Shown: one piece after another, positions 54,376-63,423 of the stretch
How the letters are laid out: every line of letters begins with the position of its first letter
Position numbering within the stretch: the stretch's first letter is position 1
Source of the DNA: Amorphophallus konjac
Taxonomy: Eukaryota > Streptophyta > Magnoliopsida > Alismatales > Araceae
NCBI GenBank assembly: GCA_022559845.1
Contig: JAHNEJ010000083.1
Location: 92,673 to 156,672, forward strand
Reading direction: 5' to 3'
DNA: 64,000 nucleotides
Program-made: the position numbers and the translations under genes
The notes under the pieces: model-generated
Databases searched by the model: none
What the model was told of the DNA's origin: nothing
The model's input: only the letters and a program-made list of their open reading frames with translations

Positions 54376-56498
54376 ATGGAGGGCGAATCTTCCCACTCCT
54401 CGAAGAGAAGCAGGTCCAGTGGTAGTAGTTCCAGGAGGCTTTCGGACCTTGAAGGGCACTTCAGCGAAAGGACCCAATCACAACTCGTAAGCCAAATTTT
54501 CCTGCCCTTTTCTCATTTTTTCTTCCTTTCTTTGGACCTAGATGGTCGGAAGAACAGGTCGGTAGCTAGGGCGTCCCTCATGGATGTATTAGGGCTCACC
54601 GACACTCGTCGGCGGGACGACGAATCCTCAGAAGAGTTCATGGAAAGGATGGAAATAGGATGCCGTGCCGTGTACTGCACAGATTTCGGCAACTGGGAAA
54701 GATGTGACATAGATTTGAGGAGATTTCTCCTCTTCCTTTTGGGGAGATTGGTACTGAGCTCGAAAGGGGATGGTATCCAATGTTGCTTCCTGGAGCTGCT
54801 GTCAGACCTTGGAAGAGTAGGGTATTATGCCTGGGGAGCCGCCATGCTGGCACACTTGTTTGCAGGCCTATTCCAAGAAACGGATCGTGAGACGACTGTG
54901 AGTGGTTTCACACCATTCATCCAGGTATTTTTTTGGTTTTGCTTGTTTTGTATTTTTTGTTGTTGTCGCAAGGTACTGATGACCTGCGCCGAGCAGCTAT
55001 GGAGCTATTATTACCTCCCCATGGGGAGAGCTCGACATTGGCGACCCGTGATGGTGCCGCTAGCCAGGCGGTGGGAACCCATCATGAGTGCGGCACCCCT
55101 AACCTACCAACTGATGGTGTTAAGGCGGGAGCTACAGGAGTTCCCTGCAGCGATGGTAAACTGGAGACCCTACTCAGACATGGTCGATGCCAACCAGCCG
55201 TGGGTTCTAGCAAGTCGTGCCCGGTTCGGACGGGAACTATGGATGCACTGCCTGAATGAAATCGAGCTGCTTCGGCTACGATTAGTTATGAGGACTTTAG
55301 GACTGGCTCAAGAATGGGTGGATTCAGCTGCGCCACCTCGTGTCGGGAGAAAGACGCGAGGACCGGCGACTTGCATTGACTGGCGCGTGCGATTCCCCGA
55401 ACAGTATGAGGACTGGCAACGGGGTGGCACGATTGTAGAATCACAGGCGCGGGACAGCGAGGACTACTTGCGTCTATATAGGACAAAGTACGCAGAACGG
55501 TTCCAACCCCGGGGACTTGTGGAGGTAGGTTTCCCCTTTTTCTCTTCTCTTCTTTCTCCTTTTCTTGGTTTTTTCTGGTGAAAATGCTGACTTGTAAGGC
55601 AGCAGGATGTCCGGGATGCCATGATAGCGAATTTACGAACTCGCTTGGCAGAGATGGACCAACAGTTGGGCGATGCCCGCGGAGCTACGAGCGCCTTGGT
55701 AGGTGTACAGTATGTTCCTAGTTAAAACCCCAGATTCCAGATGTTGGCTGCTAATTCACATGGTCGCAGCATGCCCAGATTGGCGCAGCCTCCCCAGCGA
55801 TGGGAGTAGGTGGTGCCTCTTCCAGCTTGTGGATTCCCACCTCAGAACTTGACTCGCTTCATGAGCAACTTGCTCACGCCACGCAGCGTGCTGCGGAGGC
55901 AGAAGGAATGCTCCGTATACAGGTAAAAGTTTCAGCGTTGAGTTCTCTTTGTTTACGCCTTATCGCGTATCTGAGATGGTACACTCGGCAGGAAAAGGAG
56001 ACGGAAGAAGCGCTTGCCCAAGCTGCGCATAAGGAGGCTAGGATAGCAGAACTGGAGAGGGAACTGCGGCGTCATCCTGATGACGACTCATCCAGGGATG
56101 CTATGGAACTGAGGATCACTCTCCAGTTAGAGAGGGAAGACCGTGAGAGAGAACGGACAGAGAGGGAAAGAAACGCAGAGAGAGAAAGAGCCAACAGTTT
56201 GGCTGAAAGGGAGGAGCGAAGGGCCATGGAGGCCCAACTATTCGAACTCCGAATCGGCCTTGGTCTTGCTGAACAGTGGCTGAGAGATGGTGAGGAGCGC
56301 TACCGAAAAGCACGAGAGCGTGGCTTTCGTGTTGGTAGCTTCTCTGCTGCTTCCGCGGATCAACGCCGGGATGTGGGAATAGGAAGAGGAGTACAGAGCG
56401 GCAGGAGTACCGCTTTTCGTAGTTGGGTAGCACCTTTGAGAGTGTTTTGCCCGGAGAGTAGTGGGACGAGTAATGCAGAGAGAGAGGGCGGAACTTGA
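54376..56498 (+). CDS. Z gene d: PMD-family gene lacking the N-terminal half of the PMD, 609 residues
   Basis: Exon 1 starts MEGESSHSSKRSRSS...RRLSDLEGHFSERTQSQL, like gene a. A GTAAGCC donor follows, but the frame stays open through to the PMD part, because the start of the PMD exon and its acceptor seem deleted (gene b residues equivalent to GVMKGRISW to about LWLETS are missing). The likely coding exons are 54376-54924, 54997-55524, 55606-55698, 55770-55922 and 55992-56498, total 1830 bases, 609 residues, no stop. The retained PMD half has DLRRFLLFLLGRLVLSSKGDG and TVSGFTPF. The intron between b exons 3 and 4 is absent here (AAMVNWRPY is continuous). The tail is a coiled coil. AATAAA lies at about 56522. 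Confidence 0.7.
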
Positions 56499-58265
56499 TG
56501 TAAATTTTTTTGGTTTTTTTGGAATAAAACACACGGTTTGGTTTGTTTGTTTTTCACCTTTGCTTCAGTTACCTGAATCCCTGCACATATCACTGAAACA
56601 AACAAATCAGAATTTCTGTTCTGACTTGGCCCCTTGCTCAATAAGCAAATGGTCACTGTGACTGTCCTTGATAACTGGTCAAGGGGCCAAGCCTTTATTT
56701 AACGAAGGCAAGGGAAAGATGCGGTGATGATAAATGCGACAGGCAAGCACGCGAATGCAAGCGGTATTAAAGTGAGATGCTGCACGCAAATGTAATCATG
56801 CAAAATTGACTTGTTTTCTTTTTTATATTTGACATTTTTTTTGTTTTATCATAAAAAGATTTTTTTTGTTTGCAAATATGTACATTTCTCTTTTCCATTT
56901 TTTTGTGCTTTTATCATTTCAATTTTTTTATTGCTAACGCCCGGCAAGCACCCAAATGGCACCTAACCTACGTGAGACAGGGGTTTCTTACTAACCTCCC
57001 AGGTATCCTAAGTGCACATCTAGGTTGATTTGGGCCTCTAGACCCCTCGAATGACGATCCCGCCGGCTAAGACTTACCCTGATGACAATACCGTCATGCC
57101 ATGCTTAGGCTCCCAGTTGCTTCCGACCACAGGGATTCACCCAAAAGGTGTTTGAGGTAGATGATTTGCCCGACCCGGGTCTGCTTCCTCACAACTCTAG
57201 ATGGTATAAGATGGAACACCCTGGAACCCTAACGACCAACCGCGCGACGCTGACCCGGAATCAGACGCCGTCGCACCCATAGGTGACGCGCTTGCATTGG
57301 CCTAAGCCCGAGGTTAAACAAGAAAACATCAAGGTGGTAAACAGGGGTCTTGACCAGCCAGAAACATAGAGACTCCTTCGCAGCGATAGCTTTTGCTTTT
57401 CAAAGTAGGCAACCAAAATGTGTATATTAAAATAAGGTCGCAGACCCTGGGCAGTTTTCACCTTTCAGAAACTCCATCGAACCTTCATCTTTAGAGGGAG
57501 AAGGAAGAGCGTAGGGGATAAACCTCCTGAGAGGACCGGCAAAGCCGTTAACCCGGCGAGCGAATAAGGGCCCATTAACTCTTTCCTTTCGGACAACTTC
57601 GGATCAAATTTCGAGCATTTACATTCCATGGCCCCCCTTTGTGGATTCAGACTTTTGCTTTGAGGGGTTCCGTTTATCGTACCAGGCACGGTCACGACCA
57701 GGCCTTTCTTTTGATTTTGTATTTCTTTCTGTGAGGGAGATATAGTCGTTTGACAATGGTGGGCTCCCTCTTCGTATGCCTGCGGGGACACTGCCCTCTT
57801 CTCGTGCTCTGATCGATGCTCGAGGAAATGGGTCCTACTCTTGCCTTTGGGGTTTGAGTTTCGGTTTCTCATGCTCAGCGTTTTAAGGGCGCCGACTGTC
57901 TCATTTGGTCGAAGAGAAAAGAATAAAGATTACAGCTTCCGGAGATCTTCTAGGTGTGGCCCTACCGTAGGTGATGCTACCAACTTTTTTGAATAAAATA
58001 CATAAGTGAACACATGTTAGCTTCCTTCGAGCGAGCATAGGCCGACGTGGCCGGACAGGGGTCTCCACGGTTCTGGCAAACCAAGACCCGGTGCCTACCA
58101 AGCCTTAATGGGCCCTATCCTAACATGAAGGTTAGATGCAGGGACTTAACTACATGGTGCCTGCCAGGCATCGGCATTTTAAATTTTCCATATTTTTAGT
58201 GGTTTTCAATATTTCCTTGTTTTTGATGTTTTTTATCTTTTCATCATTATTTTTTTTGTTTTGTG
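56499..58265. other. Region between the PMD cluster and the Z integrase stop
   Basis: About 1.77 kb with no protein domain recognised. It contains the gene d poly(A) signal (AATAAA about 56522), T-rich tracts (56810-56935, 58180-58262) and a candidate PPT/LTR junction at 57629 (listed separately). This would be the start of the 3' untranslated part of the pol transcript. Confidence 0.5.
57629..57645 (-). promoter_or_regulatory. Candidate internal polypurine tract
   Basis: The minus strand reads CCACAAAGGGGGGCCA followed by TGGAATG, which looks like a PPT before a TG LTR start. No matching LTR body, TATA box or right-hand repeat was identified, so it is either an internal PPT of Z or the sign of a separate element boundary. 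Confidence 0.3.
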
Positions 58266-60125
58266 CTAAGGGTAGTATTTCTTAAGATAAAGCCCATTCC
58301 AAGGGTGGGATAACTCGGTCCCTTCGGCGTTGATTAGCTTGTAGGCGTTGCCAGGGTACACGGCTTGAATTACAAATTGTCCTTCCCAATTGGGTTGGAG
58401 CTTAGAACGCGGCCCTCCAGGTTTGACAAAAATTCTTTTTACGACCATCTCACCGACTTTGAATTTTCTCTCAATGACTTTCTTTTGGTAAAAGCGAGCG
58501 AGTCTATTTTGATACACACGCGCGTGTTCGGCGGCGGCCAGCCGCTTCGCATCCAAAAGTTCCAACTGGGCGAGGAGTGAATTACGACGATCGTCAAGGG
58601 GAAATTCCTCATCCAATTGTACCCTGAGAGAAGGGATCAGAGTCTCGTACGGGACTACTGCTTCCATACCATAAGTGAGGGCAAATGGAGTCTGTCTGGT
58701 GGGGGTACGGATTGAGGTGCGATAGGCCCATAGGGCTTCGATAAGCTTTTCTGGCCAGTCTGAAAACTTACTAGACTCGCAGGTTTTTTTGATGATTTTG
58801 AGCAATGTTTTATTGGTGGCCTCCGCTTGGCCGTTACCTTGTGGGTAATAAGGCGATGAATGATGCAATGCAATTACGTACCTTTTGCAGAGGTCCTGTA
58901 GGTCCTGAGAAATGAATTGTGGCCCATTGTCGGTGACGATCGTGCTTGGGACGCCGAATCTGGCGAGAATGTTCTTCATGATGAACTTACAGACTGTTGA
59001 CGCCTTGATCTCCGCGTAAGCTTCGGCTTCGGCCCATTTGGTGAAGTATTCCGTTGCAGTAAGGATGAAAGATTTCTGCTTGGTGAGGGAATTGGGATCA
59101 CCTAAGGGACCAATGATGTCGAATGCCCACATGGAGAAAGGCCATGGGGAGGATATTGGATGAAGTGAGGAAGATGGTGAATGGATTTTATCGGCGTGAA
59201 GTTGACACTTGACACACCTACGGACATAGACAGCACAATCCTCTTCCATAGTGGGCCAATAAAAGCCTTGACGAATGATCTTCTTGGCGAGCATCTGACT
59301 ATTCACGTGGCCACCGCACACACCCGAGTGCGTCTCCTCTACACATTTCCAAACCTCATCGTCACCAAGACATCTTAACAGAATACCAGTAAGGCTCCTC
59401 CTATAGAGTAGACCTCCGATCAATGTGTATTTCTGAGCCACCCTTCTTATGGCTTTCTTGTCCTCTGTGGTGGCCCCTTCAGGATAAGACTGATCTTGGC
59501 AATATTTGACAATTTCATAGAACCATGGTTTCTCTTCATCAGCCAGTTCTTCTTCAGCCTCTGCCAACATGAGCTCCCTCTTCTCAAGGATATCTTCCTG
59601 CAGGATCTTCCTTGCTATCCTGTCTTTGATGTTTACGTAGGAAGCATCATCGATTACAGGGGCGTGAAGTTTGTAGATGGAAATGGACTTAAACCATCTT
59701 CCTAGAGGGAACCTTATGGATGATGCCAATGAGGCGAGGGCATCGGCAAGAATATTCTGATGACGAGGGATATGAACAAAGATCAGTTTTGTGAACAGTT
59801 TGGCAAAGGCAGCAGTGAGTTCTTGGTATGGCTTGAGTTTGGGATCGCGAGTGCGATACTTAGTGAGTACCTGGCGAAGGATGAGTTGACTATCACCTAC
59901 GACTCGCAACTCAGTGATACGAAAAGAATGAGCGAGTCCTAGGCCAGCTAGAAGAGCTTCATATTCGGCTATATTGTTGGTGACTGGAAATTTGAGCTGG
60001 TATGCCAATGGGAATGTGAGGCCTTCCGGCGACAGGAGGGCGATGCCGATTCCTCTCCCTTGAGAATTCAGAGCTCCATCAAAATATAGTGTCCACATTG
60101 GCTCATCTGATTGGTTGATGGACAT
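58266..60125 (-). CDS. Z pol, C-terminal part: second RNase H and integrase
   Basis: An uninterrupted 619-codon minus-strand frame. Residues 10-150 are an RNase H with LYFDGAL, AEYEALLAG, VGDSQL and LADALASLA, the extra RNase H typical of Tat elements. Residues 255-300 hold the integrase zinc region, GGHVNSQMLAKKIIRQGFYW and CVKCQLHAD. The catalytic core has WAFDIIGP, TDNGPQF and NGQAEATNK, giving D, D and E. A C-terminal domain with KLQPNWEGQFVI ends at LYLKKYYP and TAA. It integrates element cDNA into host DNA. The long open frame shows this part of Z is little decayed, but the upstream pol is frameshifted. Confidence 0.92.
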   Translation of the reverse strand: MSINQSDEPMWTLYFDGALNSQGRGIGIALLSPEGLTFPLAYQLKFPVTNNIAEYEALLAGLGLAHSFRITELRVVGDSQLILRQVLTKYRTRDPKLKPYQELTAAFAKLFTKLIFVHIPRHQNILADALASLASSIRFPLGRWFKSISIYKLHAPVIDDASYVNIKDRIARKILQEDILEKRELMLAEAEEELADEEKPWFYEIVKYCQDQSYPEGATTEDKKAIRRVAQKYTLIGGLLYRRSLTGILLRCLGDDEVWKCVEETHSGVCGGHVNSQMLAKKIIRQGFYWPTMEEDCAVYVRRCVKCQLHADKIHSPSSSLHPISSPWPFSMWAFDIIGPLGDPNSLTKQKSFILTATEYFTKWAEAEAYAEIKASTVCKFIMKNILARFGVPSTIVTDNGPQFISQDLQDLCKRYVIALHHSSPYYPQGNGQAEATNKTLLKIIKKTCESSKFSDWPEKLIEALWAYRTSIRTPTRQTPFALTYGMEAVVPYETLIPSLRVQLDEEFPLDDRRNSLLAQLELLDAKRLAAAEHARVYQNRLARFYQKKVIERKFKVGEMVVKRIFVKPGGPRSKLQPNWEGQFVIQAVYPGNAYKLINAEGTELSHPWNGLYLKKYYP

Positions 60126-60815
60126 TAGTTCTCATCTGGAAACTCTGATTGGACGGGATCGAACTTGGGAAGAGGATGGTGAGCGAGATGCTCGGCTATG
60201 GCATAACCTTTAATCGCCTTTTGCTGGATGTAGGTGATGTCGAACTGAGAGAGAAAACTTTGCCAGCGTGCTAGCCTATCCGTAAGGACGGCTTTCTCCA
60301 GAAGGAATTTGATAGGATTCATTCGAGCAATCAAGTGGACTTCGTGAGCCAAGAAGTAGTGCTTCAATTTCTGCACTACCCAAACGAGGGCAGCACAGGT
60401 TTTCTCCATGCCGGTGTACTTCTGCTCACAGGGATTGAGAAGTTTGGACAAGTAATAGGTTGCCCGTTCCTTGCCTTCTTCATCAGCTTGTGCGAGGACG
60501 GCTCCCACGGAGTCATCAAGACTGAGATGTAAAGGATCAGAGGTTTTTCTGGTTTAGGTGGAATGAGAACGGGTGGACTAGCCAGATATTCCTTCAACCC
60601 TTCAAAAGCTTTCTGACATTTAGAATTCCAGTGGAATTCTACTCCTGGCTTGGTCAACTCGTAGAGAGGTCTACACCTTTGTGAATGTTGAGACACAAAC
60701 CGACGAATAAACTACAGCCTGCCGATTAAACCTCGGACTTCCCTCAAATTCTTGGGAGGCGGCATATCCCTGATAGCCTTGGCTTTGTCGGGATCTATCT
60801 CGATCCCTCTTTTAC
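60126..60815 (-). pseudogene. Z pol: RT connection and first RNase H, frameshifted
   Basis: Two overlapping frames share the domain. One carries LYELTKPGVEFHWNSKCQKAFEGLKEYL and KPLILYISV, the other continues with GAVLAQADEEGKERATYYLSK, YTGMEKTCAALVW and GYAIAEHLAHHP. The switch is near 60510-60540, a small indel. A stop (TAG or TAA at 60125) then separates it from the second RNase H. The breaks show that this copy cannot make one Pol protein without frameshifting. Confidence 0.85.
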
Positions 60816-62042
60816 TCACAATGAACCCAGCAATTTACCTGACGACACACCAAACACACACTTTTTCGGGTTCATTTTCAATTGGAATTCTCTTGACCTT
60901 TGCAAGACCTTAGCCAAAACTTCTGGATGTTCCATCCTGGTCCTTGATTTCACCAATAAGTCATCCACATACACTTCCAGATATATGTGCATCATGTCAT
61001 GAAATATGGCCATCATTGCTCTTTGGTAAGTAGCTCCAGCATTCTTTAACCCAAACGGCATGACCACGTAACAATATGTTCCCCAAGGGGTAGTGAATGA
61101 CGTCTTTTCCTGATCCTCTTCTGCCAAACGAATTTGATTGTATCCTGAAAATCCATCCATGAAAGAGAGGGTTTCAAAACCTGCCGTGTTATCAATCAAC
61201 ACATCAATGTGAGGTAAGGGAAAATCATCCTTTGGACACGCGCGGTTAAGGTCCCGGAAGTCGATACAAATCCTGACTTTCCCATCTTTCTTCATGACCG
61301 GGACAATGTTCGCCACCCATTGAGGATAAAGAACGACTCTAATGAACCTGGCTTTGTGGAGCTTATCGACCTCTTCTTTCATTTTCAAAGCCATCTGGGG
61401 GTGGAAACGCCTTAACCTTTGTTTTACCGAGATGGACCCTGGTTTTAGGGTTAAACGGTGTTCGACCAAGGTTGAATCCAAACCCGGCATATCCTCGTAG
61501 CTCCATGCAAACGTGTCCTTATATTCCTTGAGGACCTCAATTAATGCCTCTTCTTCAGAGGGTGGTAGGTTGTCACTTATGAGGATGATCCTAGGGTCTT
61601 CCTCAGTCCCCAAGTTGACTTCTTTGGTGGATTCTTCTACGGCGGTTGACGGCTCGTCGAATCTCCTCATTCCGCTAGCGTATGCGCCCGCCGCATCCTC
61701 ATATTCTTCACCCTCATCTTCAGTGGGGCATTCTTCATTCGTGATCTCATAGACTCCATACCCTTCATCAGATGCACAGTCGCCCTCGCATTCTATTTCG
61801 GGTAGCTGGATGGGATTTTCTAACAACTGGGGGATGGCAAGAAGGGCCTGACACCTGGCGGCCAAATCCAGAAGGAATCGATGAGGGATCTGCCTACCCT
61901 TGGATTTCTTCCTAGGTACTACCCTTGGCCTATCATTCCTAGATTGACTGACAATATTTACAGACGAAGAGGAAGATGAGGAGGATGGTGTAGAATGTAC
62001 AGGAGAAGACCCCTCAGAGGAGGGGTAGAAAAGGTCGCTCAT
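60816..62042 (-). pseudogene. Z pol: reverse transcriptase
   Basis: A 408-codon minus-strand frame starts with a Ser-rich linker and reaches RT at about residue 165. Motifs: DTFAWSYEDMPGLD, FRDLNRACPKDDFPLPHIDV, FMDGFSGYNQI, MPFGLKNAGATYQR, and the active site YVDD at 60971-60960. The frame stops at 60816 right after GKLLG, where gypsy RTs normally continue, so a frameshift or indel lies here. RT copies element RNA into DNA. Confidence 0.92.
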
Positions 62043-62515
62043 CGGACCTTGGACGGGTGGTCCGCAAGGCGGTACGCACCCGTGGGAGATGTAGGAGGTT
62101 TCCTCAACGAAGATGTGTTGTTGGAGAGTTTGAAAATTGACGTTTTTTTTTCGTTTTCATTTTTAATGACAAAGCAGTGAAAAGAGATTGGAGGAGAGAG
62201 GAAAGTGGTTATGGCTAGAGGATTGTGGGGCTCGTAGAGCAGATCATGGTTGAAGACCTGGCGCGGGTTGAAAAGCCCGCGCAGGTATGTAAGCAAAGAA
62301 GGGGACCTGGGAAGATCATCAGACAATTGTCTGGCCCAGGAAGAAGATATCAGCAAAGGCTGAGACGAGTGGATGGAGAGGATGGCGGCTAATGAGCCGT
62401 TGACGGCAATGTTGAGGACGGATGAAGATCCGTCGATGACAGAGTCCTTCTGGCGAGGACGAGGATAGTTTGGAACCTTGACAAGAGTGGTAATATTCTC
62501 TGGTATTTCAGAGAT
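62043..62515 (-). other. Z pol linker, possible Ogre-type intron
   Basis: Between the end of the protease-side frame (stop at 62515) and the RT frame (62042) lie about 470 bases with no conserved domain. Ogre elements are known to carry a spliced intron at this place between protease and RT. A minus-strand GT...AG pair could not be fixed by eye. Confidence 0.35.
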
Positions 62516-63036
62516 CAATGGTGGTCTTCAAGCTGTGGAGATGAGAACATCCTTTCCAGTGCAACGGAAATGTCCCACATGTCGAACCATTTGTCCCACT
62601 CGCATTCCGGATCTTTGATCTTGCCTCTTTTGGTGATCCTCGGACATTTTTCAGCCAAATATACAGCATGTGATCCTCCATATGCTTCTCGTGGGTGATC
62701 CCCATCTGAACAACGGGCCCTCTGTTGAAGTGGTTTGATAGAGTCTATGTGAGGGGCTTCCAATCCGCCTTGAATGGTCCTTTGAAGCCTAGGCCAAACC
62801 TGCGGTTCGGCCTAATTTCCTTTGGCGGCTTGAGCATACCCTGTAACTGTGCGCCCAGACCTTTTCCCTGTTGATAGCCGATGTTCCTCATAATCTCCCA
62901 ACCTTTGGAGTGAAAAGGGAGACAGGATGTTGCGGTTGCCCTGACCGGCTCCTTTGGTGCTAGTGGAACATGAGATGGATCACGCACGTCCAGTAGTGAC
63001 AATATGGGCCGATGAGACGGCCAAACAGAGGGCAAG
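62516..63036 (-). pseudogene. Z pol: G-patch domain and linker
   Basis: A minus-strand frame shows RNIGYQQGKGLGAQLQG...GLGFKG (about 62890-62770), a clear G-patch: Gly-rich, GYQ.GKGLG. G-patch domains in pol are known in several plant Ty3/gypsy groups, including Ogre/Tat. A further frame (62763-62515) continues the linker, ERMFSSPQLEDHH. Frame changes relative to protease point to indels. G-patches bind RNA or partner helicases in other proteins; their role here is unknown. Confidence 0.8.
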
Positions 63037-63420
63037 AGGTGTTGATAGCATCCACTGTGTGAAGGACAGGTGTACTGACCACTTTAATAATTCTCCCGTT
63101 GTAAGGAAACTTCAGGCATTGATGGTTGGTGGAAGGCACAGCGTCCATGGCTTCAATGTAAGGGCGACCCAGTATAGCCTTGAATGTGGGGTCCATGTCG
63201 AGGACATGGAATTCCGTGGGAATTGCCATGGGGCCTAGTTCTGCCTTCAGAATAATCATCCCCTGCGGCGGCCTTTTGCTATTGTCATAGGCCGTGACCG
63301 TGATCGAGGAAGGTCTTATTTGTTCCTCGTCAACCCCACACAACTGAAGAGTGCTCATGGAGATCTAATTTATGGACGCACCCGTGTCGACAAGACACGG
63401 GTTTATGGATACCCCATTAA
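62960..63420 (-). pseudogene. Z pol: aspartic protease
   Basis: On the minus strand the active site LVDTGASIN is encoded around 63394-63368 and is followed directly by an in-frame TAG at 63365-63367. The same frame then gives STLQLCGVDEEQIRPSS, GMIILKAELGP, EFHVLDMDPTFKAILGRPYI and AVPSTNHQCLKFPYNG, the typical protease continuation (ILGRP) of Tat/Ogre elements. The TAG kills the protein in this copy unless read through. Confidence 0.85.
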
Positions 63421-63423
63421 TTT

